Origin: Micrasema longulum
Taxonomy: Eukaryota > Arthropoda > Insecta > Trichoptera > Brachycentridae
Assembly (NCBI GenBank): GCA_022494885.1
Contig: JAGVSM010004549.1
Location: 85,254 to 149,253 of the forward strand
Direction: 5' to 3'
DNA: 64,000 nt
The notes beneath the pieces were generated by a model, which did no database searches, was not told where the DNA came from, and worked only from the letters and a program-made list of their open reading frames with translations. Positions 10,264 through 21,820 of the stretch are shown here, in pieces. Each line of letters begins with the position of its first letter. The first letter of the stretch is position 1. A program made the position numbers and the translations under genes.

Positions 10264-10735
10264 ATCTTAAAAGAATGTTAGAATGCCCGTTACTTTAAAG
10301 ATAATAGTAGTGACAGCTTTGCCCATAAAACCGTCTCCGTTATCATATCTGTCGCCCCAAGACAGATTTGTGACGATAAAAGCTTCGCGTATCATCTGCA
10401 TGCAATGATTTGCGTGTGAGCTAACGAGCAAAATGTCGCCGCTGATATTACTTGGTCATGACACTAAACTTATCTGATTGAAAAAATAACATTTAAATAC
10501 TTTTTACTGCCTAAAACGCCCTTTACAAGGGGACAATAAAATGTAGTACTGCCCCAGGACTCGACCATTGTCCACGTGTCAACCGTAATTTGTAGGATAA
10601 GGCATTGATCCGAGACATTGTCATGGAAATAGACGGGGAGGCTATCTCCGCGGCAGCATTGTCCTCTTGTGAACGCGCACGGCCAGAACCTTATGACAAA
10701 AGATATTTGCTCGACACTCAACGCTAATGCATTTT
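10264..10735 (-). other. GC-richer block with open minus-strand frames, unassigned
   Basis: This block is visibly richer in G and C than its neighbours. Two minus-strand frames stay open. The first (10721-10470) includes FWPCAFTRGQCCRGDSLPVY. The second (about 10455-10264) includes SGDILLVSSHANHC and WGDRYDNGDGFMGKAVTTII. I recognise neither, and the first stretch is also open in another frame. It could be an exon remnant, captured foreign DNA or an unknown transposon gene. There is no clear splice signal beyond a weak AATATCAG before the second frame. Confidence that it is functional coding sequence is low. Confidence 0.25.
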
Positions 10736-10740
10736 TTATA

Positions 10741-10860
10741 TGTTTTTGAAATTATACGTATTTATTTTAAAGCAGGCAAACATAGTAACCAGTACACCAT
10801 GAGGCCGACTAGTCTCCACTCGATTTCCTTTTGCAGGATTTTTAAGTGAGAGTGGCAACT
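10741..10860 (-). mobile_element. SINE-1 head fragment
   Basis: Its reverse complement matches 20315-20404 almost base for base through GGCCTCATGGTGTACTGGTT, ACTATGTTTGCCTGC and TTTAAAAT.AATACGTATAA. Upstream (10837-10860) it keeps part of the 5' module (CCACTCTCACTTAAAAATCC on the minus strand). The break point after GCCTGC is shared with the other copy, which suggests a truncated subfamily. Confidence 0.7.
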
Positions 10861-11180
10861 GAATTAATTTTTAAAATGTACAAAAGACTATAATAAATGT
10901 CAATCCATCTTAAATTTACCGTACCGTGTAGAGTTAAGCGATACGTGTGAAATGGGCAATGGTAAGTACGAGGATACAGTATACATGTCATATATCACAA
11001 AGCTGTCAAAATTGTTGTATTTTTTATTTATTTATTAATACGCAAAATACACAATTTCACTTTAGCACAATTAGTAATTTTCATGTCCCAACTTGCTTTA
11101 AATTCCGTGTTAAGTAGGGACTCTTCTGTACTAAAATCAATACATTTACAAAGATTTTCTTTTTTTTTCTTTTTTTTTAA

Positions 11181-11356
11181 GAAATATTTGCGTTTTTATG
11201 ATTTACCCAAATATTTAATTTTGAGGGCCATTTTCAACGAGTTGTAAATAACTCACTATTAGAAAATGGAATCGAGTTGGGGTAGAGTGGGATTCGAACC
11301 ACGGACCTTTAGTCCGTGAGTCCGAGACACTAGCCACAGAAACACAACCCGATTCA
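11181..11356 (-). mobile_element. SINE-2 copy (inverted partner of 11698)
   Basis: On the minus strand it shows a tRNA-like head with GTGGCTAGTGTCTCGGAC and a B box in GTGGTTCGAATCCC. The tail TAACTCACTA is read inversely, followed by AAAATGGCCCTCAAAATT. It is the mirror image of the copy at 11698-11870, with about 340 bp between them. Confidence 0.8.
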
Positions 11357-11697
11357 TTACCAGTGATTACTACGCAACAATATACAAAATACACAATAAA
11401 AATGTATACATATCCAAAAATGGTGTAAAAAATGAGTAGCAATGTTAGGTTCATGAATCTAAAATGTCAATTTAATTCTTTAATAATTTCATAATAAATT
11501 TTGATAATAGAAATCAAAACAAAATAATTATTTATTTATATGGTACAATATTTAATTTAATAATTAATCAATGATTTTATGTTTCATTTAGTAATAACAT
11601 ATTTACAAATTATTAAGCATCACAAGATGATATCAAAATAATATGCGTATATACATATAATAGTATATAATAATGAAGACAGCATCGATACTACGAT

Positions 11698-11870
11698 GAA
11701 TCGGGTTGTGGTCCCGTGGCTAGTGTTGCAGACGCACGGGCCAGAGGCCCAAGGTTCGAACCCCACTCTACCCCAACTTGATTTCCATTTTCTAATAGTG
11801 AGCTATTTACAACTCGTTGAAAATGGCCACCAAAATTTAAATATTTGTGTAAATTATAAGAACGCTTTTT
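11698..11870 (+). mobile_element. SINE-2 copy
   Basis: The tRNA-like head is GTGGTCCCGTGGCTAGTGTT, with the B box in AAGGTTCGAACCCC. The body CTACCCCAACTTGATTTCC follows, then AGTGAGCTATTTACAACTCG and the tail AAAATGGCCACCAAAATTTA. Related copies are at 11181, 32428, 34812 and 39922. The open frame crossing it is fortuitous. Confidence 0.85.
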
Positions 11871-11928
11871 TTTTCTCTTATAAAAAAAAAACGCTTTTAT
11901 TCCCGGGGCAATTTTATACAGTGGACTC

Positions 11929-12055
11929 TGATAATACTATTGTATTTGAGAATACAGTCGTATCTGAGAATACATACTCTCCTTCCTATGAATACCGTCG
12001 TATCCGAGAACACTGTCTTATCTAAGAAAATTGTCATATCTGTCAAAACTGTCAA
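11929..12055 (+). repeat. Degenerate 18-bp minisatellite
   Basis: Units resembling AATACTGTCGTATCTGAG recur about six times (AATACTATTGTATTTGAG, AATACAGTCGTATCTGAG and so on), with one 24-bp interruption. Eighteen bases are six codons, so the frames across the array give a repeating peptide on both strands. This explains the two small open frames there. Confidence 0.75.
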
Positions 12056-12171
12056 TGGCAAAATATTTTCATATAATTTCAAATCTTCAAAACAATTTGT
12101 GATAAAATAAAAATATAACTGCACAGGTGCACGGTACACATTACTAGCATTTACCTCCCTAGTACCAACAT

Positions 12172-12262
12172 ATTTTTTTTTTTAATTTAAAATTTCAAGT
12201 ACAAAAAATGCTTAAAAAGCTTATTGTTGAAAGCAACATCTTCCAGCCAACCAAATTTATGC
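12172..12262 (-). mobile_element. LINE 3' tail fragment
   Basis: It resembles the 3' end of the LINE at 35565-36097. Both carry (C/A)ATCTTCCAGCCAA or TTTCTTCCAGCCAA, then TTTAAAATTTCAA-type sequence and a terminal A/T run. Only the 3' untranslated end is present. Confidence 0.4.
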
Positions 12263-12591
12263 AGGTTGAAAGTGCCTAGTGCAGATAAGCAACAACCGAA
12301 ACCTCAGTTAGTTTATAGTTTAATGCAAATAAAGTTCACATCCCCATCTGAAATTTTGTGTTATTTAATAACCGAAAGTTAAACAATAATGGTATTCATA
12401 TTGGTACTTATTTTACCACTATGCATAGGCGAATCTTTATACCAGGTTTATAAGTAAGCCCTATCACGTTATTAATTAGGAATTAGGAAACGTACATTCT
12501 TTAAATTCAACTTGAATTTGAGGGCATTGGAAGCAAAAATAGCAAACTCCCGTTTTGGTGTCTTCGAGAAAAATAACAAAAACTGCTACAC

Positions 12592-12725
12592 TAATACCCG
12601 TATGCAGAGACAAACCTTAAGGTGAGGAGAGTACATTCTATTTTCTTCACCTTCGGGTTATTCTCTGCATTTGAAATTAGATTGTGCTTTCCTCACCTTA
12701 AGTTTTGTCTCTCCATACGGGTATA
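12592..12725. mobile_element. 134-bp MITE
   Basis: The ends TAATACCCGTATGCAGAGAC and GTCTCTCCATACGGGTATA are inverted. The inner arms (CCTTAAGGTGAGGA with TCCTCACCTTAAG) extend the pairing to about 45 bp. The flanks are TA. Confidence 0.8.
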
Positions 12726-14466
12726 ATGCGAAAAAGATCCTTCATATTGGAAATGTTATTTCACTGTACTCAAACTATAAGATACTAATATATTAGCTTT
12801 GGTAGAAACACGAATTCAAAAAATATTTGTATGGCACGGCCATTTTGAAAATTTAAATCTCAAGCCTGTCATTGGTCAAATAAAAAGGCTGATAGATATT
12901 GCTATGTTTGCTTCCAAACGTTATTTTCAAACCATCAAAAGTATGATTTTAAACTACGTTTGCAACTCAACTAATGATTTTAATAAAAATAAAATTGATA
13001 AACTATAGAATGACATCATAACAACAAAAAAAATTTTTTTGGAGGTTGCTATTTTTGCTTTCAGTGCCCTCATTTATTTGCTGTTTTTTTTTTTAAATTA
13101 TTGAATGTTATTAAATAAAAGCGGGAAATTTAATTTATACCTAAAAAAACATGTGTGCGTAGGATAGCGTAAACTATAGAAAATTTATAACTTTTTCTAT
13201 TATTTTGACGCTGCAATTTAATTAATTATACAATATTGTGTTTTATGCGTCCATCATTATATTGAAAAAAATTAAATACGCAATACAACACCGTCACAAA
13301 CAGTTTGAAGTAGGTAATGGACACTAAGGTACTTATCTAAGTCATAATTATTTTAGCCTTTGTTCGTTCGTTCCTCTATTCAATTACATAGGTATTCCAA
13401 ATTGTAGGCGAATGCCCTAACTTTGCTGTTTTTCTGTTTTTCCTATCTTGATATTAAATATGCTACACTCCTTCGAAAGACATCCGGGACCATATAAAAG
13501 ATTACTCGGAAACCCATCTTTATGTCATTACAATAATAATACTCGTAACAATGTAATTTATTTAGTATGTACGGTGAATATAACGTATGTATATGTGAAG
13601 TGACCATGATTCTACGCTAATAATTCATAAATATGCCTGTTCGTTATGTAATTAAAGCGTAGATAATAACGGACAGTTACGTGACAAATGTACAAAGCAT
13701 GCGATGCCTATAAACCAGTTTCAGGAAGATGTTCGTAAAAAAAATATCAAATTAAAGTAATACAGGCTACGACAATTACATGTTGATGTGACCCTTGTTA
13801 CGATACTCAAATTTTTAAAGCTGACACTGGCGTATAAATTTTTTCTATGTTTAGTCTTCTCGTAAGTACACTTTTTGTCAATTGATTTGTTATAACAATG
13901 GTATGACGTCACAAATTTACAAGTATTTTGCTGTGCAGAGCCTGAACCGCCGCAACTCACATTTTGTCGTTTTTAAGTTATTTATTGATTCGTAATCAGC
14001 ATTTAATTAGCTATGAATGTATCCAACTCTTTTTTTTCTACAACTGGAAGTTTGCAAATTAAATACCTACTCATGCATCAAGTTTTTAGTCCCATAAATG
14101 ATTAAAATACTAACTTAAATGCGATTTTTCAAAAATATTTTTACTTCATTATTGAAAAGTTTCATTTGTAAAAATATACGCCTCGTGTTTTTTTTTTTAA
14201 ATTTAATAAAGAAACTGTTCAAAAAATAAATTAATGCCAGTTTTAATTCAAACTGCTTATAAGATCTCAAAAGAAGTATCGGCTCTCAGTTTTCTCCAAA
14301 AACCCTACGAAAACGCAGTAATCCTTGCATTTTAGTGTGCAACAATTGCTAAAAGTAGTAGTTTTTGCAGTCTTAAATCTTAATACTGCATTTCAATAGT
14401 TTAAGGCAATTTTTGCCTGCAATGGCTGATGCGAATTTAAAAAACTTTTTTTTTATAACTTACATA

Positions 14467-14884
14467 ATATGAGGGGTACTATTTGCGAACCCGGCAAAAT
14501 CCATCTTTCTTTATTTTGAGCAAATCACAAAAAACTGATACAATACTTAACTTCAAGTTTTTTTTTAAACTTCAATTATTTATTATAATCAGTAAATATT
14601 TTATACGTTAGCAGTGATGACATAAGCATGATTATGTCATGAAATGGTAGTAAAAGAATAACATTAATTTTATACACTCCAACTTTACAATACTCAAGTA
14701 GAGGTTGCCATGTTTGCAACACTCCCGATAATTTAATAGTCAAGTTTTTTTACAAATAAAGCCGTATTTTTAACTGACTGTGTTACAATTATTTTTAAAA
14801 AATGTATCCGGAATAAGTTTCAATTGATATCTCACTTTATTTAGATTTTGGATTTTGCCGGGTTTGCAAGTAGTACCCTCATAT
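14467..14884. mobile_element. 418-bp MITE with 36-bp TIRs
   Basis: The left end ATATGAGGGGTACTATTTGC then GAACCCGGCAAAATCCA is mirrored at 14848-14884 (TGGATTTTGCCGGGTTTGCA then AGTAGTACCCTCATAT). The interior is AT-rich without coding. The flanking TA suggests a Tc1/mariner-type target. Confidence 0.85.
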
Positions 14885-16421
14885 ATGACACGCTTTTTCT
14901 CACAATTAATTGTCACCATCATGGTTTTATGTTGAAATTTTAAAAATTCAAGTTTTTACCAATATATATTTTCGATATACCCGTTTGATTTTTTTTTTCC
15001 TTTTTCTCGAAAGAGAACTTTTCGAGTTACGGCGGTTAAGAGATTGCACGGCAGTATTGTGGTCCCACAATAATAACGTTGACTCCCACCTTTGAACAGA
15101 GGTGTGAGAATTTTCATGTGAAGCTTTATACAAATTTTCTTTCCAAATGAATACATATCTGTAGAAATAAAATTTAGATGTTTTCTTGTCGTAGATTTCA
15201 TTATAACTTTGAATTAATATTCCTTCTCATCATAATTTGTTTAATAACTGGCGTTAAAATTGATTGTATTATTTTTCAATTTGTTTAAAAAAAAAACGTA
15301 TTTCCATAATTTTGTTATGTGCCTATGTGGTCGCACACAGAGAATGATTATTCGAAGTCCGCTAGATCAATTGACAAGACACGAAGATGTTGTATATTCA
15401 TTTATTATTTAAAAGACATGACAAAAGCCATTACAGTATTGCACTTAAAGGTTCCGTATATATTTAAACTATGTATTACGCCATAGTGACGTAGTAACCA
15501 CGTGAGGTTATATTTCTAATTGCCCCAGATATCTGTAGTCTGTGATTGCCCCCAAAGGACTGCGTATGGACTTATATAATACAATTTTGAGTCCTTGTGG
15601 AAGGGATAAGTTAAGACAAACTTTTTTTTTTGTCTTTATGATTATTTCTGTCTAAATGCCCTCATTTGGCAATGCATGTGGTGTAGGTAACTCAGCCTAA
15701 GTTGAGGCGATCACAGTACTCTTACTATCATAGATATTAAATACAGGGTGATTCTTTTCTCTCCAAATTATATTTTATTTCTTAAATATTTCATTTTAAA
15801 TATTTTTTCTTCTATTAGAAATAAATGCACGAAGGTCATTTACAAAAAAAAACATAAAATGAAATAAGCATACAAAAATATTTATGTGTTTATTTATTTA
15901 ATTCAGAAGTATCCATGTTTATTTATTTATCTTATTAAATTTGTAATAAGTACAATGAAACATTTTATAGTAACACGTCAGATACTATTTATCTTAATGT
16001 TAGGTTGTTTATTGGGATTGGTGGTTTATTATTGAATTCTTTGTAAGGATTGGGATTATTACCATAATGTTTGCCTCGTTATCAAAATCGAATAATATTG
16101 AATAAGCGGGAAAACCTTTAATTAACATTCGGCGCATACGTCTAGTAATTAATAATTAGAATTAGTATAATGTCATAATAAAGTAAACACCTCTATGCAA
16201 TAGCGAACGGATCATTCTCAAGCGTGCACATAAATTGAAACAGCGGGAAAAACTAATAGTTAATGATAAACTTCTTTATTAGTGTTTTTTTTTTCTTTTT
16301 TCGTTTCTTTTCTTGAATTAATTTATAAGTACAAAAAATTTCTCTTCATCATTTTTTTACATCATTTGTATTTTTATACACAAATATATACTATTTACCT
16401 AAGTATTAGTTTTAAATAATA

Positions 16422-16423
<2 letters not shown>
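14885..16423. other. Intergenic AT-rich stretch, nothing recognised
   Basis: It contains only short chance frames and an ACAGGGTGATTC word at 15747 that has no partner. The overlapping frames at 14910-15201 are not supported by any motif. Confidence 0.6.

Positions 16424-16425
<2 letters not shown>

Positions 16426-16452
<27 letters not shown>
16426..16452. repeat. (TA)n microsatellite
   Basis: About 13 TA units are uninterrupted. Confidence 0.95.
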
Positions 16453-16457
<5 letters not shown>

Positions 16458-16757
16458 TTTTAATGTTATTCAAAATTGTTTTCTTGGTTTTTTTTTAACT
16501 GGTTCAAAGTATTTCTAATACCAAATTATCTTTTTTTTATCGATAATTCTATAACTGGTAATATTTTATTCTTTTATAAAGTTTATCTTTTTTAGACTTT
16601 CTTAATTTGTTAATTAATAATTTTATTTTTTTATATGGGAGTTGCTTTATTATTTACCTTGCTTATAATATACAAGGTTTATATTTCAAAAAGTGGATTT
16701 TTCTGCAATTAAATATCTTAAAATTTATCTAAACTATTGGGATCAGGAGGGATATAT

Positions 16758-16822
16758 TAATGTGGGCTAATTAGGAACTTCTCAGCATTTGCTCACGTGG
16801 AGAGGAAGCCACTTAAAACTCT
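16758..16822 (-). repeat. Fragment shared with the 54850-54918 locus
   Basis: GTGGGCTAATTAGGAACTTC, TCAGCATTTGCTCACGTGGA and GAGGAAGCCACTTAAAACTC match 54852-54915 with few changes. At the other locus this sequence lies just downstream of a minus-strand open frame, so it is probably the 3' end of a dispersed element. Confidence 0.6.
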
Positions 16823-17344
16823 TTAAAACTCTTTTTATTAAAAAAATTAATTATATTGTTTTAAATGCTCTGTATTACTTATGCTTACATGTATGTATAT
16901 TTAATTTTATTTGTAACTAATATGTAAAAGGCACTAAGTGCCGTTTATTTCAATAAAATAAAAATCAAAATAAAGACATTAGCTAATGGATAATTTGGAC
17001 ATACAATATTTATTGCGTTTTCTGAGAAAACTAAATTAATTTAAGTTTGAAGTGAAATAAATGACTGATAAAATCATCATTAGTAAAGCGTCTGTATACC
17101 TAATAAAAACAAAAGTATAAGATAAAAACATTTGATACTCTTGATCTTTGGCTCTTTTGACTAATGAGTTTGCCGACCACTGGGGTAGAGCCGTTTGTTA
17201 AATGAACGTTATACGAATGGGTTAACCGTCGGCGTCGTTTAATCTAATTTAAATAACAATAATACAACATAATACAACAATACTTACTTTTACAACAATA
17301 ATATTTTAATTATTGTATTTTTTTTATTATTTTGCTATGCAATG

Positions 17345-17360
17345 TTAGGTTAGGTTAGGT
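17345..17360 (+). repeat. Three TTAGG-like units
   Basis: TTAGGTTAGGTTAGGT is followed by degenerate AAGGATAGGTTGGG. TTAGG is the usual insect telomere unit, but three units also arise often by chance near LINE 3' ends. Confidence 0.5.
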
Positions 17361-17566
17361 AAGGATAGGTTGGGTTGAGTTTGATATTTAAAAAAAAAGT
17401 TTTTTTACTTAACTTAATAATTAATCCTTAACTCTAGAAGTTAAGTAAAAATCTTTTTTTTAATTATTCAGTTCAATTCATTTATTTAAAAATAACATAT
17501 ACATTACAAACTAAAATTCAAGACGCACATATTATAAAAAGAAAAAAAACATGAAAGAGACTTTTG

Positions 17567-17848
17567 TCAAAGTAGTAGGAGAATCTTGCTCCGGAAAACG
17601 CCCAAGGATACATGGAACAGATCAACATCCAGAGCGATGTTGTTTAGCATAGCGGTAGCCCTTCCAACAGGCATAACCATCGGCAGGTTGGCCATGTATA
17701 TCGGAATATGAATCTCAAGATTATCGACCATACCGCGCAACAATCGATAAAAATGAGTGGTCAAATACACATTCCTTCTAGTCTCTAAACTGTTGTCGCC
17801 AAGCATACCCTGAAGAAACTCGATCGGGTAGAGCCAAGGATAATACAA
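17567..17848 (-). pseudogene. LINE reverse transcriptase, C-terminal scrap
   Basis: The minus-strand frame holds SLETRRNVYLTTHFYRLLRG then MVDNLEIHIPIYMANL. This is the family pattern after the RT thumb, where SL-x2-RR-x8-L-x-L-x2-G-x2-D-x2-E leads to the C-terminal strand. A homologous copy (MPVGRATAMLINIPLVIDLF) is on the plus strand at 24050-24250. The frame starts in-line with no conserved methionine and the catalytic YADD region is gone. Inference: a Jockey- or R1-type non-LTR retrotransposon, 5'-truncated. TTAGG-like runs lie on both sides (17345-17360 and 17874-17888). Confidence 0.65.
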
Positions 17849-18869
17849 TAATAAGTCATTAAACTTAACCCATCCTAACCTAACCCAGTCGCTTTTGGTT
17901 CGGCCGTTTTATAAAGGCCAGCCTTAGAGTAGATGTACATATATACTCTAAGAGGCCAGCTTTCAACCAGCCTACACGTTGAACGTTGAGTTATCTTAAT
18001 TCAACTTTAAATTCAATTCAATTCAATTTTAACTTTAAAACAACCTATTTTCTGTGGCTTTTTTGTTTTGTTTTTTTACAATAAACATAATAATAAAACA
18101 GAGTATTAAAAAAATAAGCATAATTACATAGCAATGAAATACATATTAATAGAAAAATAGTAAACAAAAAAATCCCACAAAGGCATGGCCTGTTTGTGGG
18201 TACACAAGAAAATGTTATTGAATTTTGGCTCCTATAATAAATAATGGACAGTTATAATATTTTTGTATAACATAATAAAGAAAAAATTAAATATCCTCTA
18301 AAAGATAATATGGTATTCTTTTTTAATAGTAATTAAAAAAGGAAATGAAAAATATTTTTAAAAAACACAAAAATATTCCTTATTATTAAAGGGCAACAAA
18401 ATAAATCATATAAAAAAAAGAGTTCATATCTTTAGTTTGAATCCAGGATAATGTATGTTTTTTAAAAGAAGGAAAATTTAGAAAGTTTGGAATCAATGAA
18501 ATATTATCAGTAAAAAAAGAATTAAAAAAATTTGGGCCTATAAAATATGCATGTCTCTGTGCAAGCCTCGTTTTACAACGTGGTATTTCTAACACACGAT
18601 TCCTTCTTTGACATGAATTATTTTAATTACCTTAACTTATATTTAATATAATTTTAAAATGGTCATTTGATAAGTCACAATATAAAATATTTATGAGAAG
18701 ATAAAAAGATAGCGATTAATTCAGTGGAATGTGATTACGCTTTATTTCGAAACATTTAATCAAAATCGACCATTTTGTCCTTTACGAATAAGATTGTTTA
18801 ACTCTCAAAGGTGATTCACAAAAACACAATGTTTCAAAACATCATATTTTTAATCCTGTAAGTTTGTTT

Positions 18870-19610
18870 ACTCACTGATAAGCTATTATAAACGTTATGT
18901 GCAGATGTGCACAAACTTGTCCCTTGTGGAATTTTTGTAACTTGTAGAATTTTAATGGATAGGTATTTGAACATAGTTTTTCTAGCAATCTCTCACAGAT
19001 GCCTCCCTGACACCAAATTGTAAATTCGCTAAAATATTCCTTGTACTTTTCGTATATTCTTCCGTGTATGATTTTCAGTTTTTTTTTAATGTGGCTCATA
19101 AGGCTTATTGTTCGTTATTCACTATACGTTTTTGCGTTTACTTTTTTTAGTAAAGTAATAAATGTCGATTTAAGCCATTCTTTTGGCCCAGGTAGGATAT
19201 TCTTGATTAAATATTTTTAACAAATATATTGTCATTTACAAGCTTAATTTGCTCTTTAAATACTTCATCAGATCCAGGTGCTTTGCATTTTTTTATTTGA
19301 TTAATCGCACTTATCACTTTTATTTTAGTATTTTTGGTCCAGTTTCTCCGTAAGATATGTCAAATTGTTGTGATCTTTGATCATCAAACAATTATTTTAT
19401 GTTTTCACTCCATGTATTTAATTTTTCATTGAAATCTAATAAAATCTTATCATTTTTGTCCATCAATATCGAGACATATTTTTCTTTTTGTGAATACCAA
19501 CAGCTTCTTTGATTTTTTGTGCAAATTAAATGCGTCATGTTTTTGTTGATTACATTAGTATTTACATCGCAGGGGGTATGCCTTATCAAAATGTACCCAC
19601 GCACGTTATA
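18870..19610 (-). pseudogene. LINE reverse transcriptase, N-terminal half, broken
   Basis: Several minus-strand frames align in order to one LINE protein. They are LNTWSENIK near 19395, INQIKKCKAPGSDEV near 19290, YPTWAKRM and KSTFITLLKK near 19170, TISLMSHIKKKLKIIHGRIY at about 19110-19045, and EKYKEYFSEF. KxAPGxDxV and the fingers motif TFI-x-LLKK are standard N-terminal RT blocks, and ISL followed by HxRIYEK is the block before FGFR. Frameshifts and stops interrupt it, and the palm with YADD is missing. Inference: an RTE- or L1-type endonuclease-RT element. It lies in the same orientation as the scrap at 17567 but is not clearly the same family. Confidence 0.7.
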
Positions 19611-20314
19611 ACTGTTATTATTTAATCAGTTAAAAATATGTTTTAGTTATGGCATTTTCAATTCAACAAAAACATTGATAACTTCAAATAAACACATTTT
19701 GTTATAAATCTTCTGAAATAAATATATTACGTTTTGCCAAAGCAAATTTAAATGACGGTCAATAATAAATTTTAATATTTAAACGATTATAATTTTGACG
19801 TCACAAATATCTCCTGTGGTAATTATGATGATTTTGCATGGAGAATTTCATCATCGCCAAAATTGATTTGTTGATTTCGTTATCTTTTTTGTGTTATGTT
19901 TAATGATGGATCTAGGTTTTTTCCGTATATTTCCGATATGGTGTTAAGCCAAACCATTTAAATATTTAACATTATCAGGTCCGCACAAATTTGCGATGTT
20001 CACCAAGATTATAAAATTAAATCACATGTCTATATATGGGTTCGGAAAATAATAAAACAAAATAAGGAAAATTCAGGAATCGACATCTGTAAAAGTTACA
20101 AAGATACGGGTTAATAGCATGATACTACTAATCACAAAGCACTCGGTAACTGTATCCTATCTTACAAATAATTATTCTAAAAATGATTTGTTATTCCTGT
20201 TATGTACGGGCCCGTTTCACACCTATCGCGCCAAACTCGGTCTGGTAAAATTAGAGTGGGTAGATATTTTTTTTTCTTTTGGTTTTATTTAGTTTATGTG
20301 AAAATTTTGCTAAA

Positions 20315-20404
20315 AAAATCGAGTGAAGGTTAGTCGGCCTCATGGTGTACTGGTTACTATGTTTGCCTGCTTTAAAATTAATACGTATAATTTTAAAAAC
20401 ATAT
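20315..20404 (+). mobile_element. SINE-1 head fragment
   Basis: AAAATCGAGTGAAGGTTAGTC is followed by GGCCTCATGGTGTACTGGTT and ACTATGTTTGCCTGC, ending like the copy at 10741. MITE-A copy 2 starts about 30 bp downstream. Confidence 0.7.
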
Positions 20405-20435
20405 GCCGCAATAAACACATCAATTTAGTTGAAAA

Positions 20436-20730
20436 AGAACATTGAACTTCGATATTTTTTTTCAACTAAGCCAAAAGATTAAAAAATAAGATTTTATGTA
20501 TCGTATTATCAGCGCTATGATTAAAATTACTCCGCTAGTGACGTCACAAGTTCTGGTCGGTGAGTCCTGCTGATTGGTGATTTGGCTTCCCGGAAACCGG
20601 AAATTTATCATAATCCGTTGATTTGGAAGAACTTGTCACGTAGTTCAAATTAGTTCATCTTATTAATTTGTTCGTGCGTTTTCGGGATAATACGCCTTAC
20701 AATTAAATGCTCTGATTTTTACAAAAAGTA
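20436..20730 (-). mobile_element. MITE-A copy 2, truncated
   Basis: On the minus strand it reads the internal MITE-A words AATCAGAGCATTTAATTG and TTCCGGTTTCCGGGAAGC, then CGCTGATAATACGAT. It keeps the terminal CGAAGTTCAATG near 20440. The other end is lost near 20730. Confidence 0.7.
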
Positions 20731-21192
20731 AAAAAGAAAGTAACGTGTGTCAATTTTAAGGTTATTGATACGGACATTTTCGAATAGTTATCAATATAAA
20801 TATTTTAAGGGGTAAATTGGTCCCTTTTTCTCTTTGCATATTTTTTATTTATGAATTGTTTGAATGTAATATTTTAATTTTCTATTTTTAATCAGTTTTT
20901 TTTATTTACTCGACCTATTTGGATATTAAAATAGTTTTATTTTTTATTTACATTTCGAAAAATGTAAGTATTTATATATTACCTACTAATTAAATGGTCA
21001 ATAATCATTACATGAAAACGTAAAATATCGATTGTTTCGGGACAGCACTATCAAAATAGTACAGCGATATGATAAACGTGAGTGAAAACGAGATAGAAGA
21101 CTCACTACTCACTAAAATTTTTGGGTTATTTACAACTGGCGACACCGGTTCCCATTAAAATGTGCATTATTGGCACTTCTAGTCTTATTATC

Positions 21193-21372
21193 TAGTCTTC
21201 CTCGTGGTGTAATGGTCAGCGCATTTACTTATCATGCAAGAGGTCTCGGTTTCGATTCGCGACATGGTTGACATGAAATATTTATTTTAAAGGGTGTTCC
21301 TACACTAGAATATTTCATAGTCCCTGGACTGGTACCCGAAGCGTAAGACTGGTCACCTTAGCTTCATGTAAC
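21193..21372 (+). mobile_element. SINE-1 copy, truncated 3'
   Basis: CCTCGTGGTGTAATGGTCAG (A box) is followed by a mutated B box (GGTTTCGATTCGC), TAGTCCCTGGACTGGTACCC and CACCTTAGCTTCATGTAAC. The GTGTACCAATGCAGTGCC part is absent. Confidence 0.85.
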
Positions 21373-21820
21373 CTTACCGTCTGTAAAGTTAACTATTTGC
21401 AGCTTAAACTATGGAGATTATCTTCTTGATAGTTTCGTATTATACACGAAGATTATTTCTACGTATATTCATGTAATTAATTGTCCACATAATCACAAAT
21501 GATTACAATAGGTATCATTCATCATTATTATATTCGCATGTGCATATCATAGATTGACGTTATCATTTAAGTGTGATAGAGAATTTAATCATCCAATATT
21601 AAATATTTACATCTACTACTAACATCACGCCATTTCCGAGTAGTGGTAGACGGAGAGTATGAAACGCCACATGCGTTTATCCTGAAACACATTTCTACCT
21701 TCTTCCACTTTTATACATGCCCTTCGATTGTGTCAGCTTCTGACATGACTTAACCTGTTATCCGATCATGCCAAGTCATTCGTGGCCTACTAACGGTAAT
21801 GGCTAATTATGAATGACAAT

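Noticed and set aside
13721..13960. 79-codon minus-strand frame
   Set aside because: It has no motif, no homologous copy in the window and no splice or start context.
15747..15770. ACAGGGTGATTC as a mariner end
   Set aside because: No inverse copy and no transposase fragment were found nearby.
17345..17375. Interstitial telomere
   Set aside because: There are only three exact TTAGG units, too few to claim a telomeric origin.
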